A stretch of 64,000 nucleotides of DNA from Streptomyces verrucosisporus (GCF_017114865.1 NZ_JADEYH010000013.1:1-64000); one strand, 5' to 3'. Numbered from the stretch's first letter, positions 52,734-61,757 are shown. A program made the numbers and translations. The notes: generated by a model not told the origin, from the sequence alone.

Positions 52734-53180
52734 TCAGGGGCCGGTGGAGCCGGTGGGGCCGTCCGCGCCGGCGAGGTGCTCGGGGCCGAAGGCGTCCGGC
52801 AGGAGGTCGGACAGCGGCCGGACGCCGGTGGCGGTGTCGACCGCCAGGTCCGGTCCGCCGTGCTCCCACAGCAGCTGGCGGCAGCGGCCGCACGGCATGA
52901 GGATCTCGCCGCGGCCGTCGCAGCAGGTGAAGGCCACCAGCCGGCCGCCGCCGGTGGCGGCCAGCTCGGAGACCAGGCCGCACTCGGCGCACAGCCCGAT
53001 GCCGTAGGAGGCGTTCTCCACGTTGCAGCCGCCGACGATCCGGCCGTCGTCCACCAGCGCGGCGGCGCCGACCGGGAACTTGGAGTACGGGACGTAGGCC
53101 CGGGACATCAGCTCCCGGGCCCGCTCCCGCAGCGCCGGCCAGTCGGCCCGGCCGGCGCCGGTCGCGGGGGAGTCGCTCAC
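52734..53180 (-). CDS. cdd: Cytidine deaminase
   Basis: A 148-residue zinc enzyme converting (deoxy)cytidine to (deoxy)uridine. Zinc and catalytic residues: SYGIGLCAECGLVSEL (Cys, Glu) and MPCGRCRQLLWE (two Cys), with the substrate loop PYSKFPVGAA and NVENASYG. A roughly 20-residue Pro/Gly tail ends the protein. The GTG start overlaps the stop TAG of the upstream permease by one base (TAGTG), so translation is coupled. Cytidine entering through the transporter is converted to a substrate of DeoA or other phosphorylases. Confidence 0.95.
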   Translation of the reverse strand: MSDSPATGAGRADWPALRERARELMSRAYVPYSKFPVGAAALVDDGRIVGGCNVENASYGIGLCAECGLVSELAATGGGRLVAFTCCDGRGEILMPCGRCRQLLWEHGGPDLAVDTATGVRPLSDLLPDAFGPEHLAGADGPTGSTGP

Positions 53181-54445
53181 TACTTGCCCTCGCCCTTCCG
53201 GTAGGCGTGCCCGTTGGCCTTGGGCATCCGCAGCCGCTGCGCGGACATGGCCAGCACCAGCAGCGTGGCGACGTACGGGGCGGCGCTGACGAACTGGCTG
53301 GGCACCTCGTCCACCGAGGAGTACCAGAAGAACAGCGCCAGACCGGTGACCGCCGCGACCGCGCCGGTCAGGTACTTCTTCCGGTAGATCGCCCAGGCGG
53401 TGGCCAGGACCAGCAGGATCGCCAGCAGCAGGAGCAGGGCGTGGACGTTCTGGCCGCCGCCGCGCAGGTTGAGGCTGTCGGTGTAGCCGAAGAGGCCGGC
53501 GCCCAGGGCGAGGCCGCCCGGCATCCAGTTGCCGAAGATCATCGCGGCGAGGCCGATGTAGCCGCGTCCGCCGGTCTGGCCCTCCAGGTAGATGTTGGAG
53601 GCGACCTCGGCGAGGAACGCGCCGCCCATGCCGGCGAAGCCGCCGGAGATCATCACGGCGATGTACTTGTACTTGTAGACGTTGACGCCCAGGCTCTCGG
53701 CCGCGATCGGGTTCTCGCCGCAGGAGCGCAGCCGCAGGCCGAAGCCGGTGTTCCACAGCACCCACCGGCTGAGCGGGATCATGGCGACGGCCACGATCGT
53801 CAGCAGGGAGAGGTTGGTGACCAGTCCGCCCACGAGTCCGGCGACGTCGGAGACGACGAACCAGTGCTTGGCGTTGAGTGTCGCCATCACGTCGGACAGC
53901 CCGGGGACGGTGATCTGGCCTATCGACTCGATGGGCGGGGACTGCTTACTGGTGCCGCTCTCCATCTCGGCGAAGGTGAAGCTGGACAGGTAGCGGGTGG
54001 CGCCGACGGCGAGGATGTTGATGGCCACACCGGAGACGATGTGGTTGACGCCGAAGCTGACGGTGGCGATCGCGTGCAGCAGACCGCCCAGCGCGCCGCC
54101 GACGATGCCCATGACCACGCCCGTCCACGGGCCCCACTGGACGCCGGCCCAGGCGCCGAACCAGGTGCCCAGGATCAGCATGCCCTCCAGACCGATGTTG
54201 ATCACGCCGGCCCGCTCGGCCCACAGGCCGCCCAGGCCGGCCAGGCCGATGGGGACGGCCAGCCGCAGGGCGGCGGAGGTCTGCCCGACGGAGGTGATGC
54301 CGTGGGCCCCGGTGATCAGCCGTACGGCGGAGACGAGCACCAGCAGGCCCGCGATCACGAGCATCCATTCGGCCAGGGTCAGCCGGCGGCGGGCGGACTT
54401 CTTCGGCTGCTGTGCGGCCGGCCGCTTGTCGAGGACGGTGCTCAT
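53180..54445 (-). CDS. Nucleoside ABC transporter permease (BmpC/YufQ-like, second)
   Basis: A 421-residue membrane protein of the BPD_transp_2 (ribose/nucleoside) permease family with about ten helices. Motifs GLGGLWAERAGVINIGLEGMLILGTWFGAW, SFGVNHIVSGVAINILA, and GFGLRLRSCGENPIAAESLGVNVYKYKYIAVMISGGFAGMGGA match the shorter YufQ-type subunit, but with a longer N-terminus. ATG at 54445 with AAGGAGG; the first four bases overlap the end of the first permease gene (ATGA), giving coupled translation. Confidence 0.92.
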   Translation of the reverse strand: MSTVLDKRPAAQQPKKSARRRLTLAEWMLVIAGLLVLVSAVRLITGAHGITSVGQTSAALRLAVPIGLAGLGGLWAERAGVINIGLEGMLILGTWFGAWAGVQWGPWTGVVMGIVGGALGGLLHAIATVSFGVNHIVSGVAINILAVGATRYLSSFTFAEMESGTSKQSPPIESIGQITVPGLSDVMATLNAKHWFVVSDVAGLVGGLVTNLSLLTIVAVAMIPLSRWVLWNTGFGLRLRSCGENPIAAESLGVNVYKYKYIAVMISGGFAGMGGAFLAEVASNIYLEGQTGGRGYIGLAAMIFGNWMPGGLALGAGLFGYTDSLNLRGGGQNVHALLLLLAILLVLATAWAIYRKKYLTGAVAAVTGLALFFWYSSVDEVPSQFVSAAPYVATLLVLAMSAQRLRMPKANGHAYRKGEGK

Positions 54446-55578
54446 GCCGACACCTCCTTGCGGTTCTTCGGACCGGTGCCGTCGCCCTCGCCCGCGGCGG
54501 CGGCCTCGGCGGCGAGTTCCTCGCCGACCTTCTGCTGCTGGCGGCGCAGGCCGTAGCGGCGTACGGACTCGTAGCTGATGACGACCGCCATCACGATCAG
54601 GCCCTGCATGATCGTGGCGATCTCCTTCTCGTAGCCGTTGTAGTCGAGCGTCGGCGACGCCTTGTCGAGGAAGGCGATGAGCAGCGCTCCGAGGGCTATG
54701 CCGAAGGGGTGGTTGCGGCCGAGCAGGGCGATGGTGATGCCGGTGAAGCCCACGCCCGCGGGGAAGTCCAGGCTGTAGGTGTGGGCGTCGCCGAGCAGGA
54801 CGGGCATGCCGGCCAGGCCGGCGACCGCGCCGGAGATCAGCATGCTGGTGAGCACCATGCGCCTGGCGTCGACGCCGCTGGCGGAGGCGGCGCTGGGGCT
54901 GGCGCCGGTGGCGCGCAGGTCGAAGCCGAACCGGGTGCGGTTCAGGACCAGCCAGTACAGCAGGCCGCACAGGGCGGCGACGGCGGTGAAGCCGTAGATC
55001 TCGCCGGCCGCGCCCATGTCGATGCCGGGGAACCAGCCCGATTCCGGGATCTGTCCGGTGGTGAGGTTGTTGCCGCGCTGCTCGCCGAACTGGGCGGGCA
55101 GGACGAGGTAGGCGATGATGCTGGTGGCGATGGAGTTGAGCATGATCGTCGAGACGACCTCGCTCACTCCGCGGGTGGTCTTCAGGATGCCCGCGATGCC
55201 GGCCCAGAAGCCGCCCACCAGCATCGCGACGACCATGATCAGCACGATGTGCAGGGGGCCGGGCAGGGTGACCGAGGCACCGATGACGGCGGCGGCCATC
55301 GCGGCGAGCCGGTACTGCCCGTCGACCCCGATGTTGAACAGGTTCATACGGAAGCCGACGGCCACCGCGAGCGCCGCCAGGTAGTACGTGGCGGCCTGGT
55401 TGACGATGAGCACCTGGATGTCGGCGTGCATCGCGTACTCGGCCATCAGCACGTACGGCTGGACGGGGTTGAGGCCGGAGGCGATCAGCACCACCGAGGT
55501 CAGCAGCACGGCGACGACGATGGCCAGCGCGGGCCCGCCGAGGGCCAGGACCATCCGGTCCCTGTCGAACTTCTTCAT
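54442..55578 (-). CDS. Nucleoside ABC transporter permease (YufP-like, first)
   Basis: A 378-residue permease of the same family with about nine helices and the conserved GFRMNLFNIGVDGQYRLAAMAAAV, SEVVSTIMLNSIATSIIAYL and GFDLRATGASPSAASASGVDARRM segments. It would pair with the second permease, the ATPase and the Bmp-type lipoprotein. A charged cytoplasmic tail (about 345-378) ends the protein. The ATG overlaps the ATPase stop by four bases; operon order is ATPase, permease, permease, cdd, deoA. Confidence 0.93.
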   Translation of the reverse strand: MKKFDRDRMVLALGGPALAIVVAVLLTSVVLIASGLNPVQPYVLMAEYAMHADIQVLIVNQAATYYLAALAVAVGFRMNLFNIGVDGQYRLAAMAAAVIGASVTLPGPLHIVLIMVVAMLVGGFWAGIAGILKTTRGVSEVVSTIMLNSIATSIIAYLVLPAQFGEQRGNNLTTGQIPESGWFPGIDMGAAGEIYGFTAVAALCGLLYWLVLNRTRFGFDLRATGASPSAASASGVDARRMVLTSMLISGAVAGLAGMPVLLGDAHTYSLDFPAGVGFTGITIALLGRNHPFGIALGALLIAFLDKASPTLDYNGYEKEIATIMQGLIVMAVVISYESVRRYGLRRQQQKVGEELAAEAAAAGEGDGTGPKNRKEVSA

Positions 55579-57188
55579 CGGTCCTCTCCCCCGTCCCGGC
55601 CCGTGGTGGCGGTCCCGTCGGCGGCCGCGGCGGCTTCGAGCGCCGCCCCGTCGTCGAGACGGCCACAGGCCGCGCCGGTCATGGCGGAGCCGAGGGCCTC
55701 AGGGGTGATCGTGGCGGGGTCGGCGTCGGCGACCAGTCGGCCGCGGTACATCACGCGCAGGGTGTCGGACAGGCCGATCAGCTCGTCGAGGTCGGCGGAG
55801 ATCAGCAGGACGGCCAGACCGGCGCGGCGCGCGGTGCGGATCTGGTCCCAGATCTGCGCCTGCGCGCCGACGTCCACGCCGCGCGTGGGGTGGGCGGCGA
55901 TCAGGAGCCGGGGCTCATGGCTCATCTCGCGGCCCACGATCAGCTTCTGCTGGTTGCCGCCGGACAGGGAGGCCGCGGTGACGTCGATGCCGGGGGTGCG
56001 CACGTCGTACTCGGCGACGATCCGCTCGGTGTCGGCGCGGGCGGCCTTGATGTCCAGCCAGGGCCCCTTGCTGTTGGGGGGCTCGGTGACGTGCCCGAGT
56101 ATGCGGTTCTCCCACAGGGAGGACTCCAGCAGCAGCCCGTGGCGGTGGCGGTCCTCGGGGATGTAGCCGACGCCGCCCTCGCGGCGGCGGCGGGTGGGCC
56201 AGCCGGTGACGTCCTGCTCGCCGAGGACGATGGTCCCGCCGTCGGCCTGGCGCATGCCGACCAGCGCCTCGATCAGCTCGGTCTGGCCGTTGCCCTCCAC
56301 GCCGGCCAGGCCCAGCACCTCGCCCTTGTGGATGGTGAAGGAGACGTCGTCCAGGATGGTGCGGGCGCCGTCGACCGGGTCGTGGCCGGTGAGGGTGAGG
56401 CCGTCCACCCTCAGCATGGGGGTGTCGGTGACGGTGGACTCGCGGGTCTCCGGGGAGGGCAGCTCGGCGCCGACCATCAGCTCGGCGAGCTGCTTGACGG
56501 TGACGTCGCCGGGGGTGACGGAGGCGACGGTGGTGCCGCGCCGGATGACGGTGATGTCGTCGGCGACCGAGAGCACCTCGCCCAGCTTGTGCGAGATGAA
56601 GATGACGGTCAGTCCCTCCGCCTTCAGCTCGCGGAGGTTGGCGAAGAGCGCGTCCACCTCCTGCGGCACGAGCACGGCGGTCGGCTCGTCGAGGATGAGG
56701 ATGCGGGCGCCGCGGTAGAGGACCTTGAGGATCTCCACGCGCTGCCGGTCGGCGACCCCGAGGTCCTCCACCATGGCGTCGGGGCGGATACCCAGGCCGT
56801 AGGCCTCGGAGATCTCCCTGATCCGGGCGCGGGCCTTCGCCCCGATCCCGTACAGCTTCTCGCTGCCCAGGACGGTGTTCTCCGCGACGGTGAGGTTGTC
56901 GGCCAGCATGAAGTGCTGGTGGACCATGCCGATGCCGCGGGCGATGGCGTCGCCGGGGTCGGAGAAGGCGACCTCCTGGCCGTCGACGGCGACGGTGCCC
57001 TCGTCCGGCTTCTGCATGCCGTAGAGGATCTTCATCAGGGTCGACTTGCCCGCGCCGTTCTCGCCGACGATGGCGTGCACGGTCCCCTTGCGGACGGACA
57101 TGTGGATGTCGTGGTTGGCGACGACACCGGGGAAGCGCTTGGTGATCCCGGTCAGTTCGACGGCGGGAGGACTGCTGGACGCGTTGAT
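55575..57188 (-). CDS. Nucleoside ABC transporter ATPase (double-domain, YufO/RbsA-like)
   Basis: About 537 residues: two ABC domains. The first has Walker A GENGAGKST, Q-loop HQHFM, LGVADRQRVEI signature and ILILDEPTAV; the second has a degenerate Walker A (GVEGNGQTEL), signature ASLSGGNQQKLIVGRE and AAHPTRGVD. This is the ribose/nucleoside importer type. The start is unusual: no ATG, GTG or TTG lies between the ribosome binding site and the conserved PAVELTGITKRF. GAGGAG is eight bases before an ATC (57188), which I take as a candidate non-standard start; the nearest conventional in-frame start is GTG 57230, without a ribosome binding site. First gene of the operon; the nucleoside palindrome lies 114 bases upstream. 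Confidence 0.88.
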   Translation of the reverse strand: MNASSSPPAVELTGITKRFPGVVANHDIHMSVRKGTVHAIVGENGAGKSTLMKILYGMQKPDEGTVAVDGQEVAFSDPGDAIARGIGMVHQHFMLADNLTVAENTVLGSEKLYGIGAKARARIREISEAYGLGIRPDAMVEDLGVADRQRVEILKVLYRGARILILDEPTAVLVPQEVDALFANLRELKAEGLTVIFISHKLGEVLSVADDITVIRRGTTVASVTPGDVTVKQLAELMVGAELPSPETRESTVTDTPMLRVDGLTLTGHDPVDGARTILDDVSFTIHKGEVLGLAGVEGNGQTELIEALVGMRQADGGTIVLGEQDVTGWPTRRRREGGVGYIPEDRHRHGLLLESSLWENRILGHVTEPPNSKGPWLDIKAARADTERIVAEYDVRTPGIDVTAASLSGGNQQKLIVGREMSHEPRLLIAAHPTRGVDVGAQAQIWDQIRTARRAGLAVLLISADLDELIGLSDTLRVMYRGRLVADADPATITPEALGSAMTGAACGRLDDGAALEAAAAADGTATTGRDGGEDR

Positions 57189-57301
57189 GGTGCACTCTCC
57201 TCGGGCTAAGGAGTGGCTCGTAGGGAGCACGGCGGGGGCGGACGGCCACAGGGGACCGGGGGCCGTGCGGGTGAGGGCGACGCTACCGTCTCGACGGTCG
57301 A

Positions 57302-57313
57302 CTACGCGCGTAG
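57302..57313. promoter_or_regulatory. Nucleoside-regulon palindrome, transporter operon copy
   Basis: Exact CTACGCGCGTAG upstream of the ATPase-permease-permease-cdd-deoA operon, 72 to 114 bases from the candidate starts, and just downstream of the terminator hairpin of the preceding gene. Confidence 0.7.
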
Positions 57314-57330
57314 AGCTTTTTCCGTGCGGT

Positions 57331-57389
57331 GGGCCCGGCCGGAGGAGGGCCGCCGCCGCGGGCGGTGCGGTCCTCCTCCGGCCGGGCCC
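57331..57389 (-). terminator. 18-bp terminator of the binding-protein gene
   Basis: Arms 57331-57348 and 57372-57389 are perfect 18-base complements with a 23-base loop that can itself form a short stem. It lies 98 bases beyond the stop of the Bmp lipoprotein gene and before the operator of the transporter operon, so the binding protein is transcribed separately. Confidence 0.8.
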
Positions 57390-57486
57390 GTGCCGGGGCC
57401 GTGCGGGCGGCGGCCGGACGGCCCGGGGGACGTCCGGCCCCGCTTCTCGCTCCGGCACCGGGCCGGATCAGGCGGGCGGGCGGGGG

Positions 57487-58551
57487 TCAGGACCCGGTGC
57501 TGACCTTGATCTCGCCGCTGACGATGCCCTCCCTGGCCTTCTTCACGGCCTCCTGCAGCTCGGTCATCTCGGTGAAGGCCGGGTTGGAGTCGGACAGGTT
57601 CACACCGCCGGACTTCAGGTCGAAGCGACTCTCACCGGTCATCGGCTCGCCGTTCTGCACGGACTCGACCAGGTTGTAGACCGCGCCGGAGACATCCTTG
57701 GTCATGGAGGTCAGGATGTTGTCCTTGTACTTGGCCAGCGTCTTCTGCTCGTACTGGTCGGAGTCGACGCCGATGACCCACTTGTCCTTGGCCGCGGCCG
57801 CCTCGATGACGCCCTGGCCCGCGAGGCCGGCGGCGTGGTAGATCACGTCGGCCTTGGCGTCGAGCTGGCCGCGGGCGGCCTCCTTGCCGAGGTCCGGCTT
57901 GGAGAAGCCGTCCATGTTCGGCGGCTGGGTCAGGTACTGGGTCTTGACCTCGATGGACTTGTCGGTGTCCTTCACGCCCTGGACGAAGCCCGCCTCGAAC
58001 TTCTTGATCAGCGGGACCTCGACGCCGCCGACGAAGCCGACGACCTTGGACTCGGTGGCCTCGGCCGCGGCCACGCCCGCCAGGTAGGAGCCCTCCTCCT
58101 CGCTGAAGACGAGGTTGGCGACGTTGTCCGCCTGGACGGTGTTGTCGTCGATCAGGCCGAAGGTGGTCTTCGGGAACTTCTCGGCGACCTCCTCGATCGG
58201 CTTGGCGTAGGCGAAGCCCACACCGATCACGGGGTTGTAGCCCTGGCGGGCGAGGTCGGTGAGGCGCTGGACCTTGTCGGCGTCCGACTCGCCGTCGGAG
58301 GGCTCGACGTCCTCGCCGCCGATGCCGAAGTCCTTCTTCGCCTTCTCGAAGCCGGCGTAGGCGGCGTCGTTGAACGACTGGTCGCCACGGCCGCCGACGT
58401 CGTAGGCGAGGGCTATGCCCTTGCCCTTCTTGGCGGAGTCGGAGGAGTCCGAGGAGGCGGACTCGGTGGACGTGCTGCCACACGCGGTGGCGCTGAGGGC
58501 GAGGGCCGCGGCGGTGCCGACCGCGGCGGCGAGCTTGCTTACCCGGCGCAA
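57487..58551 (-). CDS. Bmp-family nucleoside-binding lipoprotein
   Basis: A 354-residue substrate-binding lipoprotein of the PnrA/BmpA family (purine and other nucleosides). Signal peptide with lipobox ATAC (lipid Cys24), a Ser-rich linker, then the two-lobed binding domain: IALAYDVGGRGDQSFNDAAYAGFEKA, NPVIGVGFAYAKPIEEVAEKFPKTTFGLID, EEGSYLAGVAAAEAT, VGFVGGVEVPLIKKFEAGFVQG, GLAGQGVIEAA and WVIGVDSDQYE. The TTG start at 58551 has GGGAAG five bases upstream. It feeds the importer encoded immediately downstream. An imperfect copy of the nucleoside palindrome lies 54 bases upstream. Confidence 0.93.
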   Translation of the reverse strand: MRRVSKLAAAVGTAAALALSATACGSTSTESASSDSSDSAKKGKGIALAYDVGGRGDQSFNDAAYAGFEKAKKDFGIGGEDVEPSDGESDADKVQRLTDLARQGYNPVIGVGFAYAKPIEEVAEKFPKTTFGLIDDNTVQADNVANLVFSEEEGSYLAGVAAAEATESKVVGFVGGVEVPLIKKFEAGFVQGVKDTDKSIEVKTQYLTQPPNMDGFSKPDLGKEAARGQLDAKADVIYHAAGLAGQGVIEAAAAKDKWVIGVDSDQYEQKTLAKYKDNILTSMTKDVSGAVYNLVESVQNGEPMTGESRFDLKSGGVNLSDSNPAFTEMTELQEAVKKAREGIVSGEIKVSTGS

Positions 58552-59033
58552 GAGGACTTCCCTTCGCTCGAAGCGCCTCCGTTGGCGCTGGCTTCCGCCG
58601 CATCGTAACGCGCGTAGATGCCAGGAAAAGGGCTCCTGCGGAGCCGTTATCAGTTCGGTGTTAACGGGTGGTGCCCGCACCCTTGTGGAGGGTGACGCGT
58701 AGGCGTCCCGCGGGGCGCCGGGCATCGCGGGCACCGGACGCGGGCCCGGGTCGAGGAGGGCGGCGCCGAGACCGCGCCCTTCCGCCCGGCCGTCTCCCAC
58801 CTGCGCTTTCCCGCCCGCCGCAAGGGCCGGGCGGCGGAGGCGGCGGGCCCGGGGGCGCGAGGACCGGAGAGTGGGGACGTCCCGCCGACCGCCGTCCGGG
58901 GAGCGGCGTGAGACTGGTCACGTGCCGGCTGCGCACCGGCCCCCTCCCGGCCCGGGCCGGGCAACCGCCCGCGGGACCGCGGCCCTTGGGCGTACGTCCC
59001 GTACGGTCGCCGTACGGTCCGCGCGTCCGCGCC
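58552..59033. other. Region between the binding-protein gene and the amidohydrolase gene
   Basis: 482 bases without a supported gene. The first 70 hold the imperfect operator and promoter of the lipoprotein gene; GTTATCAGTTCGGTGTTAAC near 58645-58664 is the least G+C-rich part and may be the -35/-10 area. Near the right end CCGTACGG-TCG-CCGTACGG (58999-59017) can form a hairpin and is a likely terminator of the amidohydrolase gene. Confidence 0.5.
58606..58617. promoter_or_regulatory. Nucleoside-regulon palindrome, binding-protein copy (10/12)
   Basis: TAACGCGCGTAG keeps ten of twelve positions of CTACGCGCGTAG, including one whole half-site followed by ATG. It is 54 bases upstream of the TTG start of the Bmp lipoprotein gene. 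Confidence 0.5.
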
Positions 59034-60281
59034 CTATTCGCGCTCGGCGTCCAGCAGGGCGGCGGCCGTGAACAGCTCGACGCCCGCCGCGATGGCGCTC
59101 TCGTCGACGTCGAAGTCGCCCTGGTGCAGGTCGCGCGGCGCGCGGTCGCCCGGCGGACGCACTCCGAGGCGGGCCATCGCGCCGGGGACGTGCTCCAGGT
59201 ACCAGGAGAAGTCCTCGCCGCCCAGGCTCTGTTCGGTGTCCTCGACCGAGCCGTGGCCGCGACGGGAGACCATGGCGTCGCGCAGCAGCTCGGCGGTGAT
59301 CCGCTCGTTGACCACCGGGGGGACGCCGCGGATGTAGTTGAGCTCGAACTTGGCGCGGTGCAGCGTGGCGACCTCGTCGATCGCCGCGTGCACCAGGTCG
59401 GGCGCGATCCGCCAGGCGGGCAGGTCCAGGCAGCGGATGGTGCCGGACAGCTCGGCGTGCTGCGGGATGACGTTGGGGGCGTGGCCCGCCTCCAGCCGTC
59501 CCCAGGTCAGGGCGAGCCCGGCGCGGGTGTCCACGCGGCGGGAGAGCACCGCCGGGACCTCGGTGACGATCTTGGCCGCCGCCGTGACCAGGTCGGTGGT
59601 CAGGTGCGGGCGCGCGGTGTGGCCGCCGGGGCCGTCGAGGGAGAGCTCCAGCCGGTCGCAGGCGGAGGTGATGGGGCCGGCGCGCAGGCCGATGCGCCCG
59701 GCCTCGACCTTGGGGTCGCAGTGGACGGCGAGGATCCGGCCCACCCCTTCGAGCACTCCGGCCTCGATGGCGTCGGTCGCGCCGCCCGGCAGCACCTCCT
59801 CGGCGGGCTGGAACAGCAGCCGCACCGAGTGAGGCAGCCCGCCTCGGCGCGCCAGGTCGGCCAGGACGATCCCGGCGCCGAGCACGGCGGTGGTGTGGAC
59901 GTCGTGGCCGCAGGCGTGCGCCCGGTCGGGGACCGTCGAGCGGTAGGGGACGGTCTTGGTGTCGGGGATGGGGAGCGCGTCGATGTCGGCGCGCAGCGCC
60001 AGCATCGGGCGCACGCCTCTCTTCGCGTCCGCCCCGCCGGGGTGGATGTCGCAGATCAGTCCCGTGCCGCCGGGGAGTACCCGGGGGGTGAGCCCGGCCT
60101 TCTCCAGCCGCTCCCGGATGGCGGCGGTGGTCCGGAACTCCTGGTGGCCCAGCTCGGGGTGCATGTGCAGGTCCCGGCGGAAGGCGATGAGCTCGGCACG
60201 GAGGGCCTCCGGCACGGCGCCGGGCAGCGGCGTCTCACCGGCGGTCCGGATACTGGACTCTGGCGACAACAACTGGCTCAC
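59034..60281 (-). CDS. M20 family amidohydrolase
   Basis: About 415 residues. The M20D metallopeptidase/amidohydrolase fold is clear: FRRDLHMHPELGHQEFRTT, MLALRADIDALPI (metal Asp), ACGHDVHTTAVLGA (metal His), FQPAEEVLPGGA (catalytic Glu), the lid domain (about 195-305), and QSLGGEDFSWYLEHVPG. Members hydrolyse N-acyl or N-carbamoyl amino acids, indole-acetyl conjugates or hippurate; the substrate cannot be told. Start uncertain: GTG 60281 is favoured by where similarity begins; GTG 60338 would add 19 residues. It seems to be transcribed alone, next to the nucleoside genes but with no operator copy. Confidence 0.88.
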   Translation of the reverse strand: MSQLLSPESSIRTAGETPLPGAVPEALRAELIAFRRDLHMHPELGHQEFRTTAAIRERLEKAGLTPRVLPGGTGLICDIHPGGADAKRGVRPMLALRADIDALPIPDTKTVPYRSTVPDRAHACGHDVHTTAVLGAGIVLADLARRGGLPHSVRLLFQPAEEVLPGGATDAIEAGVLEGVGRILAVHCDPKVEAGRIGLRAGPITSACDRLELSLDGPGGHTARPHLTTDLVTAAAKIVTEVPAVLSRRVDTRAGLALTWGRLEAGHAPNVIPQHAELSGTIRCLDLPAWRIAPDLVHAAIDEVATLHRAKFELNYIRGVPPVVNERITAELLRDAMVSRRGHGSVEDTEQSLGGEDFSWYLEHVPGAMARLGVRPPGDRAPRDLHQGDFDVDESAIAAGVELFTAAALLDAERE

Positions 60282-60460
60282 CCTGTCGAGGGTAAGCCCA
60301 GGTGACAGCCGTGTGCAGGGAGAACGGTGAAAGTTCACCCTCCGTAGGGGAGAAAAAACGAATCAGCGGTCGCATACGGCCTGGTGCGGATGGGTATGAC
60401 CTCCGATTCCGCTCGTCCCGGACCGTTCCGCTATGTGGGACGGAGGCGCGGTGGCCGCGG

Positions 60461-61726
60461 TCACGAGGCGGGTGGGGCCGACGGCAGCCGCCGCACCCCC
60501 CGCGCGGTGCCGGTGACGCCCGAGAGGAACCCCCGGGCGCGCGGTGAGGCGCCCTCCGTCAGCCAGGCCGGGTCCACATCGCAGACCGCGACCGTCACCC
60601 CGGTGCCCGCCAGGGCCAGCGGGAGGGTGTGGACGACGGTGGAGGGGAAGCTCACGATGGTGCGGCCGATGGGTCCGCGGCGGGCCACCAGTTCCAGCGG
60701 GAGGTCCGGCCGTACGATCTCCAGTCCCGTCCCGGCCGCTATCCGGTGCAGCTTCTCCGCGCTCTCGCGGCGGTGGGCGAAGTAGCGGGTGGCGCCGTGC
60801 TCCCGGGTCAGGGAGGCGACGGCCTCCAGATAGCGTTCGGGGTCCACCACACCGGTTTCGACCAGCGAGGTGCCCACCAGATCGGTGCCGCCGGTGAGCG
60901 CGGGCGGGCCGAAGCGGGCGCGGGTCCAGGCGAAGTCGTTGCGGGTGACCGACACGTGTTCGGGCGCCTCGACCGGCATCGAACTGAACACCTCGACCCG
61001 CTGCCGCGCCGACGGTGTCATCCGGCGGCGGGCGGAGGCGGAGACGGGCGCGAAGAGCGCGGCGCGCGCTCCCTGCGCTCCCTTGCGGTGCCAGCGCACC
61101 AGGCGCTCGCCGCGGGCGAGCTGGGTGACGAACTCCATGGTGGCCGTCCCGTCGTCGACCACCACCACTCCCCGCGGGCCCCCCGGTGCGGCCGGTCCCC
61201 CCGGCACGGCCCCCTCGGTGCGGGCCAGGGAGAGCAGCAGCTGCACATAGCGCGAGAACGGGTCGCCCACCACTATCCGCGCGGCGCGGCGCAGCGGGCC
61301 CAGCAGTGAGGCCACCGTCCTCAGCGGCGCGCCCGCGCCGCCGCGCGCCTCCTCCCAGCGGACCGCGATCCCCTCGTCGCGCGCCAGCTCGGCCATCCGC
61401 CGCAGCTGGCCGCGCGTCATCGCCTCCCGCGGCGGCAGGACGACGACGGTGAGGCCGCCGTCCTCTTCCTCCGCGCCCCGTACGGTGTGGGCCCACTCCA
61501 GGACGTTGAGGAGCTGCACCGGGCTCTCGACGAAGGCGAGGGTGCCCGACCGGCGCCCGGCGCGCCCGAGGGCTCCCGGAGCGCGGCCGGTGCGCCCGAG
61601 GACTCCCGGAGCGCGGCCGGGGCGCGCCCCCCGACGCGCCTCGGCCGTGCCCGGCGTGCCCGGCCTCCGGGCCGGCTGGGGCGGGACCCCGCCCGGGGTC
61701 CCGCCGGGGACTGCGCCTGCGCTCAC
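60461..61726 (-). CDS. Polysialyltransferase-like glycosyltransferase (Kdn polymer synthase candidate)
   Basis: About 421 residues, GTG start. A Pro/Arg/Gly-rich N-terminal 55 residues, encoded by imperfect DNA repeats of about 42 bases, precedes the conserved part beginning TLAFVESPVQLLNVLEW, which is the opening strand of the bacterial alpha-2,8-polysialyltransferase family. Later segments include GDPFSRYVQLLLSL, VVVVDDGTATMEF, RYFAHRRESAEKLHRIA and SFPSTVVHTLPLALAG, the likely CMP-sugar-binding region. With the two neighbouring genes it would polymerise a nonulosonic acid. S. coelicolor makes the Kdn-containing teichulosonic acid from this region, so a Kdn polymer is the best guess. True start may be further in. 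Confidence 0.75.
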   Translation of the reverse strand: MSAGAVPGGTPGGVPPQPARRPGTPGTAEARRGARPGRAPGVLGRTGRAPGALGRAGRRSGTLAFVESPVQLLNVLEWAHTVRGAEEEDGGLTVVVLPPREAMTRGQLRRMAELARDEGIAVRWEEARGGAGAPLRTVASLLGPLRRAARIVVGDPFSRYVQLLLSLARTEGAVPGGPAAPGGPRGVVVVDDGTATMEFVTQLARGERLVRWHRKGAQGARAALFAPVSASARRRMTPSARQRVEVFSSMPVEAPEHVSVTRNDFAWTRARFGPPALTGGTDLVGTSLVETGVVDPERYLEAVASLTREHGATRYFAHRRESAEKLHRIAAGTGLEIVRPDLPLELVARRGPIGRTIVSFPSTVVHTLPLALAGTGVTVAVCDVDPAWLTEGASPRARGFLSGVTGTARGVRRLPSAPPAS

Positions 61727-61757
61727 CCTGGATCGCCCCGTCAGCCCGTCGTTCCCG

